Shown piece after piece: positions 1 through 7,294 of a stretch of 64,000 nucleotides of DNA. The stretch's first letter is position 1, and each line of letters starts with the position of its first letter. Made by a program: the position numbers and the translations under genes. The stretch comes from Sanguibacter suaedae (GTDB lineage: Bacteria; Actinomycetota; Actinomycetes; Actinomycetales; Cellulomonadaceae). The stretch is taken from NCBI RefSeq assembly GCF_016342785.1, contig NZ_JAEINH010000001.1:124001-188000 (forward strand), read 5' to 3'. Below the pieces are notes generated by a model. It had not been told where the DNA came from. It searched no databases and worked only from the letters and a program-made list of their open reading frames with translations.

Positions 1-1
1 C

Positions 2-1261
2 GCCGGTCACCCCATGTTCGACGACGACCACCAGCCGCTGGCGACGCCACGCTTCGACTACCTGTCCGAGCAGGGCTGGAACGCCCTCAGCGACGGGCAG
101 ACGCCGTTCACGTTCGTCGAGGACAAGGCCGACTTCGAGGCCGTCGCCGCAGGTGAGGTCGTGCCGGAGAAGCTCTTCGGGCTCGTCCAGGTCGCGTCGA
201 CCCTCCAGCAGGCGCGCGCGGGCGACGAGGAGGGGCTCCTCCCCGGCGAGGCCCCGCTGAACGACGTCCCGAGCCTCCAGACCCTCACGGAGGGCGCGCT
301 CAACGTCCTCGAGCAGGACGAGGACGGCCTCTTCCTCATGGTCGAGGGCGGCGCGATCGACTGGACGGGTCACGCCAACCAGACGACGCGCAACATCGAG
401 GAGACGCTCGAGTTCAACCGCGCCGTCGAGTCCGTCGTCGAGTGGGTCGAGACGGAGAGCAGCTGGGAGGAGACCCTGGTCATCGTCACGGCGGACCACG
501 AGACCGGGTATCTCGACGGTGCCTCGTCGGACCCGAGCTGGACGCCGATCACGGGATCCAAGGGCCAGCTGCCCACCCAGGGCTGGTACTCGGGGAACCA
601 CACGAACCAGCTCGTGCCGCTGTACGCCAAGGGTGCGTCGTCCGACCTCCTCGCGTCGTACGCCGTGGGGCAGGACCCCGTCCGCGGCGCCTACCTCGAC
701 AACGTCGACGTGGCGCGGCTCGCGTTCGAGACCTGGGGCTTCGAGGACGAGCCCGACGCGTCGGGCATCGAGGTCCGGGCGACCGTCCCCGAGCAGGGTG
801 AGGTCGAGGGTAGCCTCACCATGACGATCGCCGGCGCCCAGGAGGGCGTGACGCTCTCCGGCGGCGAGAACGTCGGTGACCGGCTGCGCTTCACGGGCAA
901 GCTCCCCACGGTGTCCGTGACGGACTCGCGCTCCAACGACGCCGCGGGCCAGGGCGGCTGGGCCGTGTCCGGTCAGTCGGGCGACCTCACGGCCGCCGCG
1001 CAGACCATCCGCGCGACGCACCTCGGGTGGACCCCGGGCCTGCTCACCACGAAGCCGGGCGTCGCTCCCGGGTCGAAGGTCAAGCCGGTCCTCTCGGGCG
1101 GCGAGGGGCTCGCCACGCCGGCCACGCTCGCGTCCGCGACGACGGAGGGCCGCTTCGGCACGACCGACATGACCGCGGAGCTCGCTCTCGAGGTGCCGGT
1201 CGACACCCGGGCGGGTGACTACTCCGGGACGCTCACCGTCTCGCTGTTCCCCGTCGACTGA
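2..1261 (+). CDS. alkaline phosphatase (PhoA superfamily), 3' part, with WxL-like C-terminal domain
   Basis: The 5' end lies outside the window; the frame is open from base 2. The first visible residues, AGHPMFDDDH, already belong to the catalytic domain. Alkaline phosphatase metal-binding segments follow: VEGGAIDWTGHAN, VTADHETGYL and GNHTNQLVPLYAKG, which are the usual Asp/His zinc ligands. The catalytic domain ends near visible residue 255. About 150 further residues form a beta-rich region containing GGWAVSG, LGWTP and a final DYSGTLTVSLFPVD, which resembles the WxL-type cell-wall-binding domain. The expected role is an exported phosphomonoesterase held at the cell surface. The DUF916 gene directly downstream fits, because DUF916 proteins partner WxL proteins in Firmicutes. 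Assignment of the catalytic domain is firm; the WxL assignment is by motif resemblance only. Confidence 0.85.
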   Translation, partial: AGHPMFDDDHQPLATPRFDYLSEQGWNALSDGQTPFTFVEDKADFEAVAAGEVVPEKLFGLVQVASTLQQARAGDEEGLLPGEAPLNDVPSLQTLTEGALNVLEQDEDGLFLMVEGGAIDWTGHANQTTRNIEETLEFNRAVESVVEWVETESSWEETLVIVTADHETGYLDGASSDPSWTPITGSKGQLPTQGWYSGNHTNQLVPLYAKGASSDLLASYAVGQDPVRGAYLDNVDVARLAFETWGFEDEPDASGIEVRATVPEQGEVEGSLTMTIAGAQEGVTLSGGENVGDRLRFTGKLPTVSVTDSRSNDAAGQGGWAVSGQSGDLTAAAQTIRATHLGWTPGLLTTKPGVAPGSKVKPVLSGGEGLATPATLASATTEGRFGTTDMTAELALEVPVDTRAGDYSGTLTVSLFPVD

Positions 1262-1268
1262 CGACCCA

Positions 1269-1303
1269 CCGGGGCCGGTCGGGCGATGCCCGGCCGGCCC
1301 CGG
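1269..1303 (+). terminator. strong GC hairpin between phosphatase and DUF916 gene
   Basis: The arms 1269-1284 and 1288-1303 pair as 16 bp (one G-U) around a 3-nt loop, just after the phosphatase stop. No U tract follows. It could terminate or attenuate transcription, or protect the upstream mRNA end, so that the phosphatase is made in excess over its DUF916 neighbour. Confidence 0.55.
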
Positions 1304-1348
1304 CCTCGTCCCAGAGCTCCCTGCCCGCCCTCCCACGGAAGACACGAC

Positions 1349-2386
1349 ATGCGCGTCACACACCTCGTCCCCGCCCTCCTGATCGCCGCCGTCGCCTGGG
1401 GCACGCCCCCCGCGCCGGCCGCCGCGGAGGAGGACACCTCCCGCACGACGTGGGCCGTCGAGCCCGCGAACGCCGACGGCCCGGACTCGCGCGTCTCGGT
1501 GCGCACCGAGCTCGTCCCGGGCGCGACCGTCGTCGAGCACGTCGCCGTGACCAACTACTCCGCGCAGGAGACGACCTTCGACGTGTACGCGAGCGACGGC
1601 GTCGTCACCGCGGACGGCCAGTTCGACCTCCTGCCCGCAGGGACGCCGCCCGAGGACGCCGGCGCGTGGATGTCCGTGGGCGACGCGGGCCCCGGCGAGA
1701 CCGTGCAGGTGGTGGTCGGCCCGGAGGCGACCGTGACCGTGCCGGTCGGGATCACCGTCCCCGAGGACGCCACGCCCGGTGACCACCCGGCGGGCGTCGT
1801 CGCGTCCGTCTCCCGCGACCCGGGCGAGGAGAGCGTGACGTTCGACGCCCGCGTGGGCGTCCGCATGCACCTGCGCGTGTCCGGCGACCTCGAACCGACG
1901 CTCGCCCTCACCGACGTCGAGACCACCTACTCGCCCTCGTGGCTGCCGTGGCGGCCGGGTACCCTGACGATCGACTACGCGGTGGAGAACACCGGCAACG
2001 TGCGTCTCGGGGCGGAGACGACCGCGAGCGCGAGCGGCCCCTTCGGGTGGGCCTCCCGCGAGGAGACCGGGCCGTCGGCGCGTGAGGTGCTGCCGGGCCA
2101 GGCGGCCGGCGGGTCGGTCACCGTCGACGCGTGGCCGCTGGTCCGTACGGGCGGGTCGGTGTCCGTGGTGCCCGTGGTCGTCGGCGACGACCTCGTCGAG
2201 GTGGCCCTCACGGACGCGAGCGCCACCTGGACAGTGTGGACGGTGCCGTGGCTGCACCTCGGGCTGCTCCTCGTCGCCGCGGGGACCCTCGTCGCTCTCG
2301 TGCAGGCTCGGCGGCGCCGCGAGGCGCGCACCGAGCGGCGGATCGCGGAGGCGGTGGCCGCTGCCCGGCCTGCCGCCACCGCCTGA
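1349..2386 (+). CDS. DUF916-type (WxL-interacting) membrane-anchored surface protein
   Basis: The protein has 345 residues. It starts with a signal peptide (MRVTHLVPALLIAAVAWG, cleavage near AEE). Two beta-sandwich regions follow, about residues 30-170 and 175-285, the first with the DUF916 pattern of extracellular beta proteins (ATVVEHVAVTNYSAQETTF). A single transmembrane helix lies near residues 295-318, followed by a short Arg-rich cytoplasmic tail. The ATG at 1349 is preferred over an earlier in-frame start because it begins the signal peptide and has GGAAG upstream. DUF916 proteins bind WxL proteins and peptidoglycan in Firmicutes, so this one is inferred to tether the upstream phosphatase. 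The function is not proven for actinobacteria. Confidence 0.7.
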   Translation: MRVTHLVPALLIAAVAWGTPPAPAAAEEDTSRTTWAVEPANADGPDSRVSVRTELVPGATVVEHVAVTNYSAQETTFDVYASDGVVTADGQFDLLPAGTPPEDAGAWMSVGDAGPGETVQVVVGPEATVTVPVGITVPEDATPGDHPAGVVASVSRDPGEESVTFDARVGVRMHLRVSGDLEPTLALTDVETTYSPSWLPWRPGTLTIDYAVENTGNVRLGAETTASASGPFGWASREETGPSAREVLPGQAAGGSVTVDAWPLVRTGGSVSVVPVVVGDDLVEVALTDASATWTVWTVPWLHLGLLLVAAGTLVALVQARRRREARTERRIAEAVAAARPAATA

Positions 2387-2392
2387 GGCGAG

Positions 2393-2454
2393 CCCGTCAG
2401 GCGACGGGCGGCTGGACGTCGAGGACCCAGGTCACCCCGAAGCGGTCGGTGAGC
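2393..2454. repeat. 62-bp direct repeat, copy A (duplicated 3' end of VOC gene)
   Basis: Bases 2393-2454 are identical to 3821-3882, a perfect 62-bp direct repeat with a 1,428-bp period. Copy B is the genuine 3' end of the VOC gene at 3825. Copy A has no gene body. Identity starts abruptly at 2393. It ends at 2454, where similarity becomes patchy. The two copies bracket the entire fic module. Confidence 0.95.
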
Positions 2455-2480
2455 CCCCTGAAGCCAGGGCTTCAGGGGAC
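2397..2480 (-). pseudogene. fragment of VOC-family gene (C-terminal codons only)
   Basis: Read on the minus strand, this encodes LTDRFGVTWVLDVQPPVA followed by TGA, exactly the last 18 residues of the VOC protein at 3825-4289. Upstream codons are diverged (about two thirds of bases alike to 2480) and there is no start. It is a duplicated gene end, either left by insertion of the fic segment or brought in with it. Confidence 0.8.
2455..2478 (-). terminator. hairpin terminator downstream of fic
   Basis: CCCCTGAAGCC (2455-2465) and GGCTTCAGGGG (2468-2478) are perfect inverted arms. The hairpin lies 20 bp past the fic stop codon and begins at the very base where the 62-bp repeat ends, so it is also the boundary of the inserted module. 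Confidence 0.6.
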
Positions 2481-2497
2481 GCCAGGCGCGGCCGCCC

Positions 2498-3706
2498 TCA
2501 ATCCCGGTGCAGCCGGTGCAGCCGGTCGACCATGAGGTCGGCCTCGTCGAGCACGTCGCCCGCCGCCCAGGTCATGTCTCGTCTCGACTGCGTGATGGGC
2601 CGCAGCACCTGAGCGTCGACGAGCCGCTCGATGGCAGCGTAGGCGCGGGCCTGCGACACGCCAGTGAGGCGTGCAACGTCGTAGGCGTCGACGATCGGGT
2701 GAGCCGGCAGCAGTTGCAGCATGGCTGCGGTCGCAGAGCCCCTGCGCGGACGCACGACGTCTCGCCACTCCTCCGGGAGACGGACCAGTCGTCCGGCGGA
2801 GACCGCAGCTTCTGTCGCTGCCCGGGAGGTCGCATCCGCGAGGTAGATCGCGAACGACTCGACGTCGCCGGCCCGGTAGCCGTTGACCAGCTCGAAATAG
2901 TGCCCGCGGTCGGCGACGATGGCGGAGGCGACCGGCACCGCCATGCGCGTGGTGACACCCCGGTACCGCCACAAGGCGTTGATCAGCGAACGCCCGAGCC
3001 GACCGTTGCCGTCGGTGAAGGGGTGGATGGACTCGAACTGTGCGTGGGCGACTGCGGCATGCAGCACCGGGTCCAGATCGTCCCTGCGCATGAAGGCGAT
3101 CAGGTCACGCATGAGGCCTGGAACACGCTCGTGGCCGGGTGGGACGTGGACGGCGCCCGCCGGTGACCGGTTCGAACCACCGATCCAGTTCTGGACGGTG
3201 CGCAGCGCACCGGCGTCCCACTTCTCCTCGGGGTCGTCGGCCATCAACGGTCGATGGGCGGCGAGGATGTCGTCCAGCTCGACGCCGTCCGTCGCGCGTC
3301 GCACGAGGAGCGCGAGCCCGTCGATGGCGCCCTTGACGGTCCGGGCTGCCCTCGGTGCGCTGATGCCGTGCTGCGCCCTGGCCAGCTGGTCCACCGTGGT
3401 CAGCTCCTCCTCGATGCGGGAGGAGGCGATCGCCTCGGTCCGCAGCAGGAACGGCTCGAGGGTGGTGACCTGGTCGGCGTAGGTGCGTTCGAGCACGGCG
3501 ATGTCGACGAGTGCCTGCCTGCTCGCATCGACGAGCTCTGGGGACGCGGCGAGCCGCACGCTCGCGATCTCGGGCGGGATGCTCGCCGTGTACTCGCTGA
3601 CCTCGGACCGGCGCCCGGAGCGCGGGACCCAGGGCAGCACCTCGTGCAGATGGGGCGGAACGCCCCTGGGGGCGGTGTCCTGCGGAACGGGGTTCGCGTC
3701 CGCCAT
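2498..3706 (-). CDS. Fic-family AMP-transferase with C-terminal winged helix
   Basis: The protein has 402 residues. The complete Fic motif HPFTDGNGRLGR lies at 228-239; His228 is the predicted catalytic base for moving AMP from ATP onto a protein side chain. An N-terminal Fic_N region carries SSRIEE (95-100), matching the class II inhibitory helix [S/T]xxxE[G/N], with Glu99 as the brake and Glu instead of Gly/Asn at the last position. Residues 320-402 look like a winged helix-turn-helix (VDAYDVARLTGVSQARAYAAIERL), as in SoFic-type proteins. The ATG at 3706 has AGGAG before it. The gene is alone in a segment bounded by direct repeats, its third codon positions hold visibly more A/T than the neighbours', and two operators precede it. 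Autoregulation by the winged helix is inferred. The target protein is unknown. Confidence 0.88.
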   Translation of the reverse strand: MADANPVPQDTAPRGVPPHLHEVLPWVPRSGRRSEVSEYTASIPPEIASVRLAASPELVDASRQALVDIAVLERTYADQVTTLEPFLLRTEAIASSRIEEELTTVDQLARAQHGISAPRAARTVKGAIDGLALLVRRATDGVELDDILAAHRPLMADDPEEKWDAGALRTVQNWIGGSNRSPAGAVHVPPGHERVPGLMRDLIAFMRRDDLDPVLHAAVAHAQFESIHPFTDGNGRLGRSLINALWRYRGVTTRMAVPVASAIVADRGHYFELVNGYRAGDVESFAIYLADATSRAATEAAVSAGRLVRLPEEWRDVVRPRRGSATAAMLQLLPAHPIVDAYDVARLTGVSQARAYAAIERLVDAQVLRPITQSRRDMTWAAGDVLDEADLMVDRLHRLHRD

Positions 3707-3713
3707 GGTGGGC

Positions 3714-3789
3714 TCCTAACCGAGAATAGTGGCGCCACTATTCTCGGTTAGGATGATAACCGAGAACAAGAGGAGGACTGTTCTCGGTT
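3714..3789 (-). promoter_or_regulatory. two tandem 32-bp inverted-repeat operators before fic
   Basis: Site 1 (3718-3749) and site 2 (3758-3789) share one design: AACCGAGAAYA, 10 bp spacer, TRTTCTCGGTT. Corresponding ends are exactly 40 bp apart. Site 1 is extended to a perfect 40-bp palindrome (3714-3753). It covers a possible -10 (TATTCT, minus strand 3728-3723) and part of the fic Shine-Dalgarno. Binding here would block transcription, and a transcript containing both arms would hide the ribosome-binding site. The likely ligand is the winged helix of Fic itself. Confidence 0.75.
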
Positions 3790-3820
3790 GTCACCTCGCC
3801 CCGCCACCCCGCGGGTTCTC

Positions 3821-3882
3821 CCCGTCAGGCGACGGGCGGCTGGACGTCGAGGACCCAGGTCACCCCGAAGCGGTCGGTGAGC
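3821..3882. repeat. 62-bp direct repeat, copy B (3' end of intact VOC gene)
   Basis: This is identical to 2393-2454. The copy is continuous with the intact VOC coding sequence, so this is probably the original location. Confidence 0.95.
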
Positions 3883-4289
3883 ATCCCGAACCCGGGGCTC
3901 CAGGGCGACGCGGCGAGGGGTTCGACGACGGTGGCGCCGTCGCTGAGCCCCTCCCAGAGGGCGGTCACCTCGGCGAGGGTCTCGCCGCGCACGGACTGGA
4001 AGAACGTGCGGTCGGTGACGGTGGTGCCGTTCTCGCGGCGCGTGGTCCCCGCGACCGCGGACGCGTCCGGGTCGTCGTGGCCGGGGACGTCGTAGGCCAT
4101 GACGCGGAACCCGGCCCCGTCGTCGACCTGCCCGAAGACGACCTTGTCGGCCCCCGGTGCGTCGGCGGGCATGCCGACGTCGCCGTACGTGGTGACGGTC
4201 AGCTCGCCGCCGAAGACGCTCCGGTAGAGCTCGAGGGCCTGGCGGGCGGTGCCCCGGAGGTTGAGGTGCGTGGTCGTCGTGATGCTCAT
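3825..4289 (-). CDS. VOC-superfamily (PhnB-like glyoxalase fold) protein
   Basis: The protein has 154 residues. It begins MSITTTTHLNLRGTARQAL and carries LYRSVFGGELTVTTYGD, typical of PhnB-like members of the vicinal-oxygen-chelate fold, and ends FGVTWVLDVQPPVA. Members bind a metal or small ligand between paired beta-alpha-beta-beta-beta units, but this subgroup has no settled activity. The ATG at 4289 is preferred because GGGATGG lies before it and the homologous N-terminus starts there. It is divergent from a WYL-domain regulator, with a perfect inverted repeat between them, suggesting control by that regulator. Its last 18 codons are duplicated at 2397. Confidence 0.8.
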   Translation of the reverse strand: MSITTTTHLNLRGTARQALELYRSVFGGELTVTTYGDVGMPADAPGADKVVFGQVDDGAGFRVMAYDVPGHDDPDASAVAGTTRRENGTTVTDRTFFQSVRGETLAEVTALWEGLSDGATVVEPLAASPWSPGFGMLTDRFGVTWVLDVQPPVA

Positions 4290-4353
4290 GGGTCCATCCC
4301 TTGCTCGTGGTGTCGGGAGCGGCGGTGCCGCCCTCGCCGAGGAGCGTGTCAGC

Positions 4354-4380
4354 GGTAGCGGACGGTTTCGGTCCGCTACC
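4354..4380. promoter_or_regulatory. inverted repeat in VOC/WYL-regulator divergent promoter region
   Basis: GGTAGCGGAC (4354-4363) and GTCCGCTACC (4371-4380) are perfect 10-bp arms around 7 bp. The repeat sits between the divergent start codons at 4289 and 4399, where an operator for the WYL regulator would be expected. Confidence 0.6.
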
Positions 4381-4398
4381 TGCGGCAGACTCGGAGGC

Positions 4399-5379
4399 AT
4401 GACCGGAAGCTCGTCGCGGATGCTCGCCCTGCTGTCGCTGCTGCAGACCCGGCGCGACTGGCCGGGGCACGTCCTCGCCGAACGCCTGGGGGTGACGCCG
4501 CGGACGGTGCGCCGGGACGTGGACCGGTTGCGCGGCCTCGGCTACGAGGTCGCCGCCACCAAGGGCCCCGACGGCGGATACCGGCTGGGTGCCGGGATGC
4601 ACCTGCCACCCCTCCTCCTCGACGACGCGCAGGCTGTCGCGGTGGCCGTCGCCCTCCAGCACGTCCCTGCCAGCGGCGTGGATCTCGAGGAGGCGGCCGA
4701 GCGTGCCCTGCTCACGGTGCGACAGGTCATGCCGTCGCGGCTGCGGCACCGCCTCGACGCGGTCCGCTTCACGACCACCGGTCCCGGGGGTGACGACGCC
4801 CGCGTCGACCCGGCTGTCCTGGAGGCGGTGAGCACGGCCGTGCAGGAGCGTCGCACGCTGCGCTTCGACTACGCGGGGCGCGACGGCCTTCCCCGACGCG
4901 CCGAGCCCCACGCGCTGGTGGCGCGCGCGGGGCGCTGGTTCGTCGTCGCGTGGGACCTGGACCGTGACGACTGGCGCACGTTCCGCGTCGACCGCATGGC
5001 ACCGCGCACCCCGGCGGGCGCGGTGTTCGCGCCGCGTGAGATCCCGGCGTCCGACGCCGCGTCCTTCCTCGAGGCGCGCCTGCGGGGCGCGACGCACGAG
5101 GAGGGGTGGCCGTGCGTCGGCACCGTCGAGATCGGGCTGCCTGCGAGCGAGGTGGTGCCCTGGGCGGGCGACGGGACGGTGGAGGCGCTCGGGCCGCGAT
5201 CGTGCCGGGTGACGGTGGGGTCGTGGTCGTGGGCGGGGGTGCTCGCGTCCGTCGCCCGGTTCGACGCCCCGTTCACCGTCGTCGGGCCGGAGGAGCTGCG
5301 GGACGCGGCGGTGACGCTCGCGCAGCGGTGCGCGGCGTCGGCCGAGCCGCCCACGTCGCGGGTGGACCCCGCGAGGTGA
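4399..5379 (+). CDS. YafY-like HTH/WYL-domain transcriptional regulator
   Basis: The protein has 326 residues. The N-terminal winged helix (about 5-60) includes LAERLGVTPRTVRRDVDRLR. A linker with DGGYRLG and PPLLLDDAQAVAVAVAL follows. A WYL domain then starts near residue 145 (RRTLRFDYAGRDG, WFVVAWDLDRDDWRTFRVDRM). WYL domains are thought to bind ligands or nucleic acid and to control the attached HTH. The ATG at 4399 follows GGAGG very closely, and a -10-like CAGACT ends 7 nt upstream, so the message may be leaderless. The natural target is the divergent VOC gene through the inverted repeat at 4354-4380. Confidence 0.88.
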   Translation: MTGSSSRMLALLSLLQTRRDWPGHVLAERLGVTPRTVRRDVDRLRGLGYEVAATKGPDGGYRLGAGMHLPPLLLDDAQAVAVAVALQHVPASGVDLEEAAERALLTVRQVMPSRLRHRLDAVRFTTTGPGGDDARVDPAVLEAVSTAVQERRTLRFDYAGRDGLPRRAEPHALVARAGRWFVVAWDLDRDDWRTFRVDRMAPRTPAGAVFAPREIPASDAASFLEARLRGATHEEGWPCVGTVEIGLPASEVVPWAGDGTVEALGPRSCRVTVGSWSWAGVLASVARFDAPFTVVGPEELRDAAVTLAQRCAASAEPPTSRVDPAR

Positions 5380-5422
5380 CACGACGCTGACAGCGCCCCG
5401 ACCTGCACGGCATGATGTCCGC

Positions 5423-6391
5423 ATGCCTCCCTGCAACGATGCACAGCGGTCCGACGCCGGCTACCTCATGGTCTTCCACTCCGACGAGACGCACGCGATC
5501 CACGCGATCCTCTCCGAGGGGCCCGACCCGACCCGGTGGCGGTCCGTGGACGGCGGCGACCCGGTGGTGACGTCGTCCCTCGGGGAGAAGGGCACCCGTG
5601 ACCCGCACCTGGTGCGGTCGCCGGTGGACGGGAAGTACTTCCTGCTGGGGACGGACCTCGACATCCGGTGGACGGACCGGCCCGGCGTGCCGGAGGACGG
5701 CTTCTGGGACTGGGTGGGCCGGCACGGGAGCCGGTCGATCAACGTGTGGGAGTCCGTCGACCTCGTCACGTGGTCGGAGCAGCGCCAGGTGGAGGTGGCG
5801 CCCGCCACCGCGGGCATGGCGTGGGCCCCCAAGACGGTGTGGGACGACGACGCGGACGCTTTCCTCGTCGTCTGGTCGTCACGCGTGTTCGCGGCGGACG
5901 ACACCGACCACGCCGGTGACGGCCCGCACCGCCTCCTCGCCGCGCACACGCGGGACTTCGTGACGTTCACGCCCGCACAGGACTGGGGTAACCCGGGGGC
6001 GTCGGTCATCGACGCGTTCATCGTGCAGGACGACGAGGGGTTCGTGCGGTTCGTCAAGGACGAGGCCGCCGGGACGGTCCTGTCGGAGCAGGCGGCCTCG
6101 CTCCACGCGGAGCGGTGGGAGCCCGTGTCGGCGGGCGTGGCTTCGGGGACGGAGACGGGCATCATCGAGGGCCCCCTCGTCTTCCGGTCCTTCACGGACG
6201 GCGAGTGGTACCTGTGGGTGGACGAGTACACGGGTGCGGACCGCGGCTACGTGCCGTTCCACTCCCCCGACCTCCGCGCCGAACGGTGGGCGCCCGTGGA
6301 GGGCTACTCGTTCCCGTGCAAGGTGAAGCACGGCACGGTGGTCCCGCTCGACGCGGACCAGTACGCGCGACTCGAGGCCCGCGTCCGATGA
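5423..6391 (+). CDS. GH43-like five-bladed beta-propeller glycosidase
   Basis: The protein has 322 residues and no signal peptide, so it is probably cytoplasmic. The family hallmark GTRDPHLVRSPVDGKYFLLG lies near residues 55-75, followed by propeller features such as NVWESVDLVTWSE, MAWAPKTVW and GIIEGPLVF; the Asp and Glu in these segments sit where GH43 enzymes place catalytic acids. Family 43 members act on arabinose- or xylose-containing polymers; the substrate here cannot be read from sequence. The stop overlaps the next start as ATGA, so it is translated together with the GNAT gene. CATGAT ends 6 nt before the ATG, a leaderless arrangement. Confidence 0.7.
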   Translation: MPPCNDAQRSDAGYLMVFHSDETHAIHAILSEGPDPTRWRSVDGGDPVVTSSLGEKGTRDPHLVRSPVDGKYFLLGTDLDIRWTDRPGVPEDGFWDWVGRHGSRSINVWESVDLVTWSEQRQVEVAPATAGMAWAPKTVWDDDADAFLVVWSSRVFAADDTDHAGDGPHRLLAAHTRDFVTFTPAQDWGNPGASVIDAFIVQDDEGFVRFVKDEAAGTVLSEQAASLHAERWEPVSAGVASGTETGIIEGPLVFRSFTDGEWYLWVDEYTGADRGYVPFHSPDLRAERWAPVEGYSFPCKVKHGTVVPLDADQYARLEARVR

Positions 6392-7029
6392 CCGGCACGC
6401 CCACCGCGCCCGGGCGCCGCTTCGAGATCCGCCCGGCCCGCACCACGGACCCGGCGGAGGTGGACCACCTGTACGAGGTCTGCCTGCGCACCGGTGCGGA
6501 CGGCGAGGACGCGAGCGCGCTGGTCGACGACCCGCGGCTCCTCGGCGAGCTCTACCTGGGGGCCTACCTGGCGCTGGAGCCGGACCTGGCGTTCGTCCTC
6601 GACGACAGCACCGGAGCGGTCGGGTACGTGGTGGGGACCTCGGACACGGCCGCGTTCGACGACCTCCTGGACGCGCGCTGGTGGCCCGCCCTGCGGGCCC
6701 GCTACCCGCTGTCGGTGCTCGACGCGCTGGACCCGGACTCCATGGACGCCCGCCTGGTGCGCCTCGTCCACACCCCGGGCCGGACGGAGCCGCACGTCGT
6801 GGAGCAGTTCCCCGCCCACCTGCACGTCGACGTCCTGCCGGTCGGCCAGGGCGGGGGGAACGGTCGCCGCCTCCTCGATCGTCTCTTCGACGCCCTCCGC
6901 GAGCGCGACGTCCCGGGAGTGCACCTGGGTGTCTCACCCGAGAACCGTCGGGCGATCGGCTTCTACGAGCACCTCGGCTTCCAGCGCATCCCAGGCGCGG
7001 AGGGCGTGATCCTGGGGCTCACCCTCTGA
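6388..7029 (+). CDS. GNAT-family N-acetyltransferase
   Basis: The protein has 213 residues. The acetyl-CoA-binding region is the segment HVDVLPVGQGGGNGRRLL, followed by LGVSPENRRAIGFYEHLGF, the usual GNAT motifs A and B. The N-terminal half has the long insert seen in eukaryotic-like HAT-domain acetyltransferases (VDHLYEVCLRTG). The substrate is unknown. The start overlaps the GH43-like stop (ATGA), so the two products may act on the same sugar pathway. Confidence 0.82.
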   Translation: MTGTPTAPGRRFEIRPARTTDPAEVDHLYEVCLRTGADGEDASALVDDPRLLGELYLGAYLALEPDLAFVLDDSTGAVGYVVGTSDTAAFDDLLDARWWPALRARYPLSVLDALDPDSMDARLVRLVHTPGRTEPHVVEQFPAHLHVDVLPVGQGGGNGRRLLDRLFDALRERDVPGVHLGVSPENRRAIGFYEHLGFQRIPGAEGVILGLTL

Positions 7030-7138
7030 CCTGCGGCGGATGTCTCACCTCGCCCGGTCAGCAGCCGATGATGAGACCAGGCCCCTTCCCCCCAGGGCGC
7101 CCGCGCCGCACGGCGCCCCGCACGACCTCCGAGGAACC

Positions 7139-7282
7139 ATGCACATCGCCTCTGCCCTCACGGGCTCCGCAGCCACCCTGTCCGACCTCGCCGGCCCTCT
7201 CGGGCTGGGCGCGCTCGCGGTCGCGGCCGCCGTCGCGGTCGTCCTCCTCGTGTGGCGCTTCTTCCCGGAGGACCGTTCCTGA
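7139..7282 (+). CDS. small single-pass membrane protein, unknown
   Basis: The predicted product has 47 residues and one hydrophobic helix (about 20-41, ending VVLLVWRFF) with a short charged tail. The ATG at 7139 has GAGGA at good spacing. No family is recognised. It could be a small accessory membrane peptide. Support is the RBS, the helix and a long GC-typical frame only. Confidence 0.45.
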   Translation: MHIASALTGSAATLSDLAGPLGLGALAVAAAVAVVLLVWRFFPEDRS

Positions 7283-7294
7283 CGTCAGGTCGCG

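Noticed and set aside
3714-3789. Operators before fic as the terminal inverted repeats of a transposon
   Set aside because: All copies lie on one side of fic, there is no matching end near 2455 and no transposase; the flanking duplication is coding sequence of the neighbouring gene.
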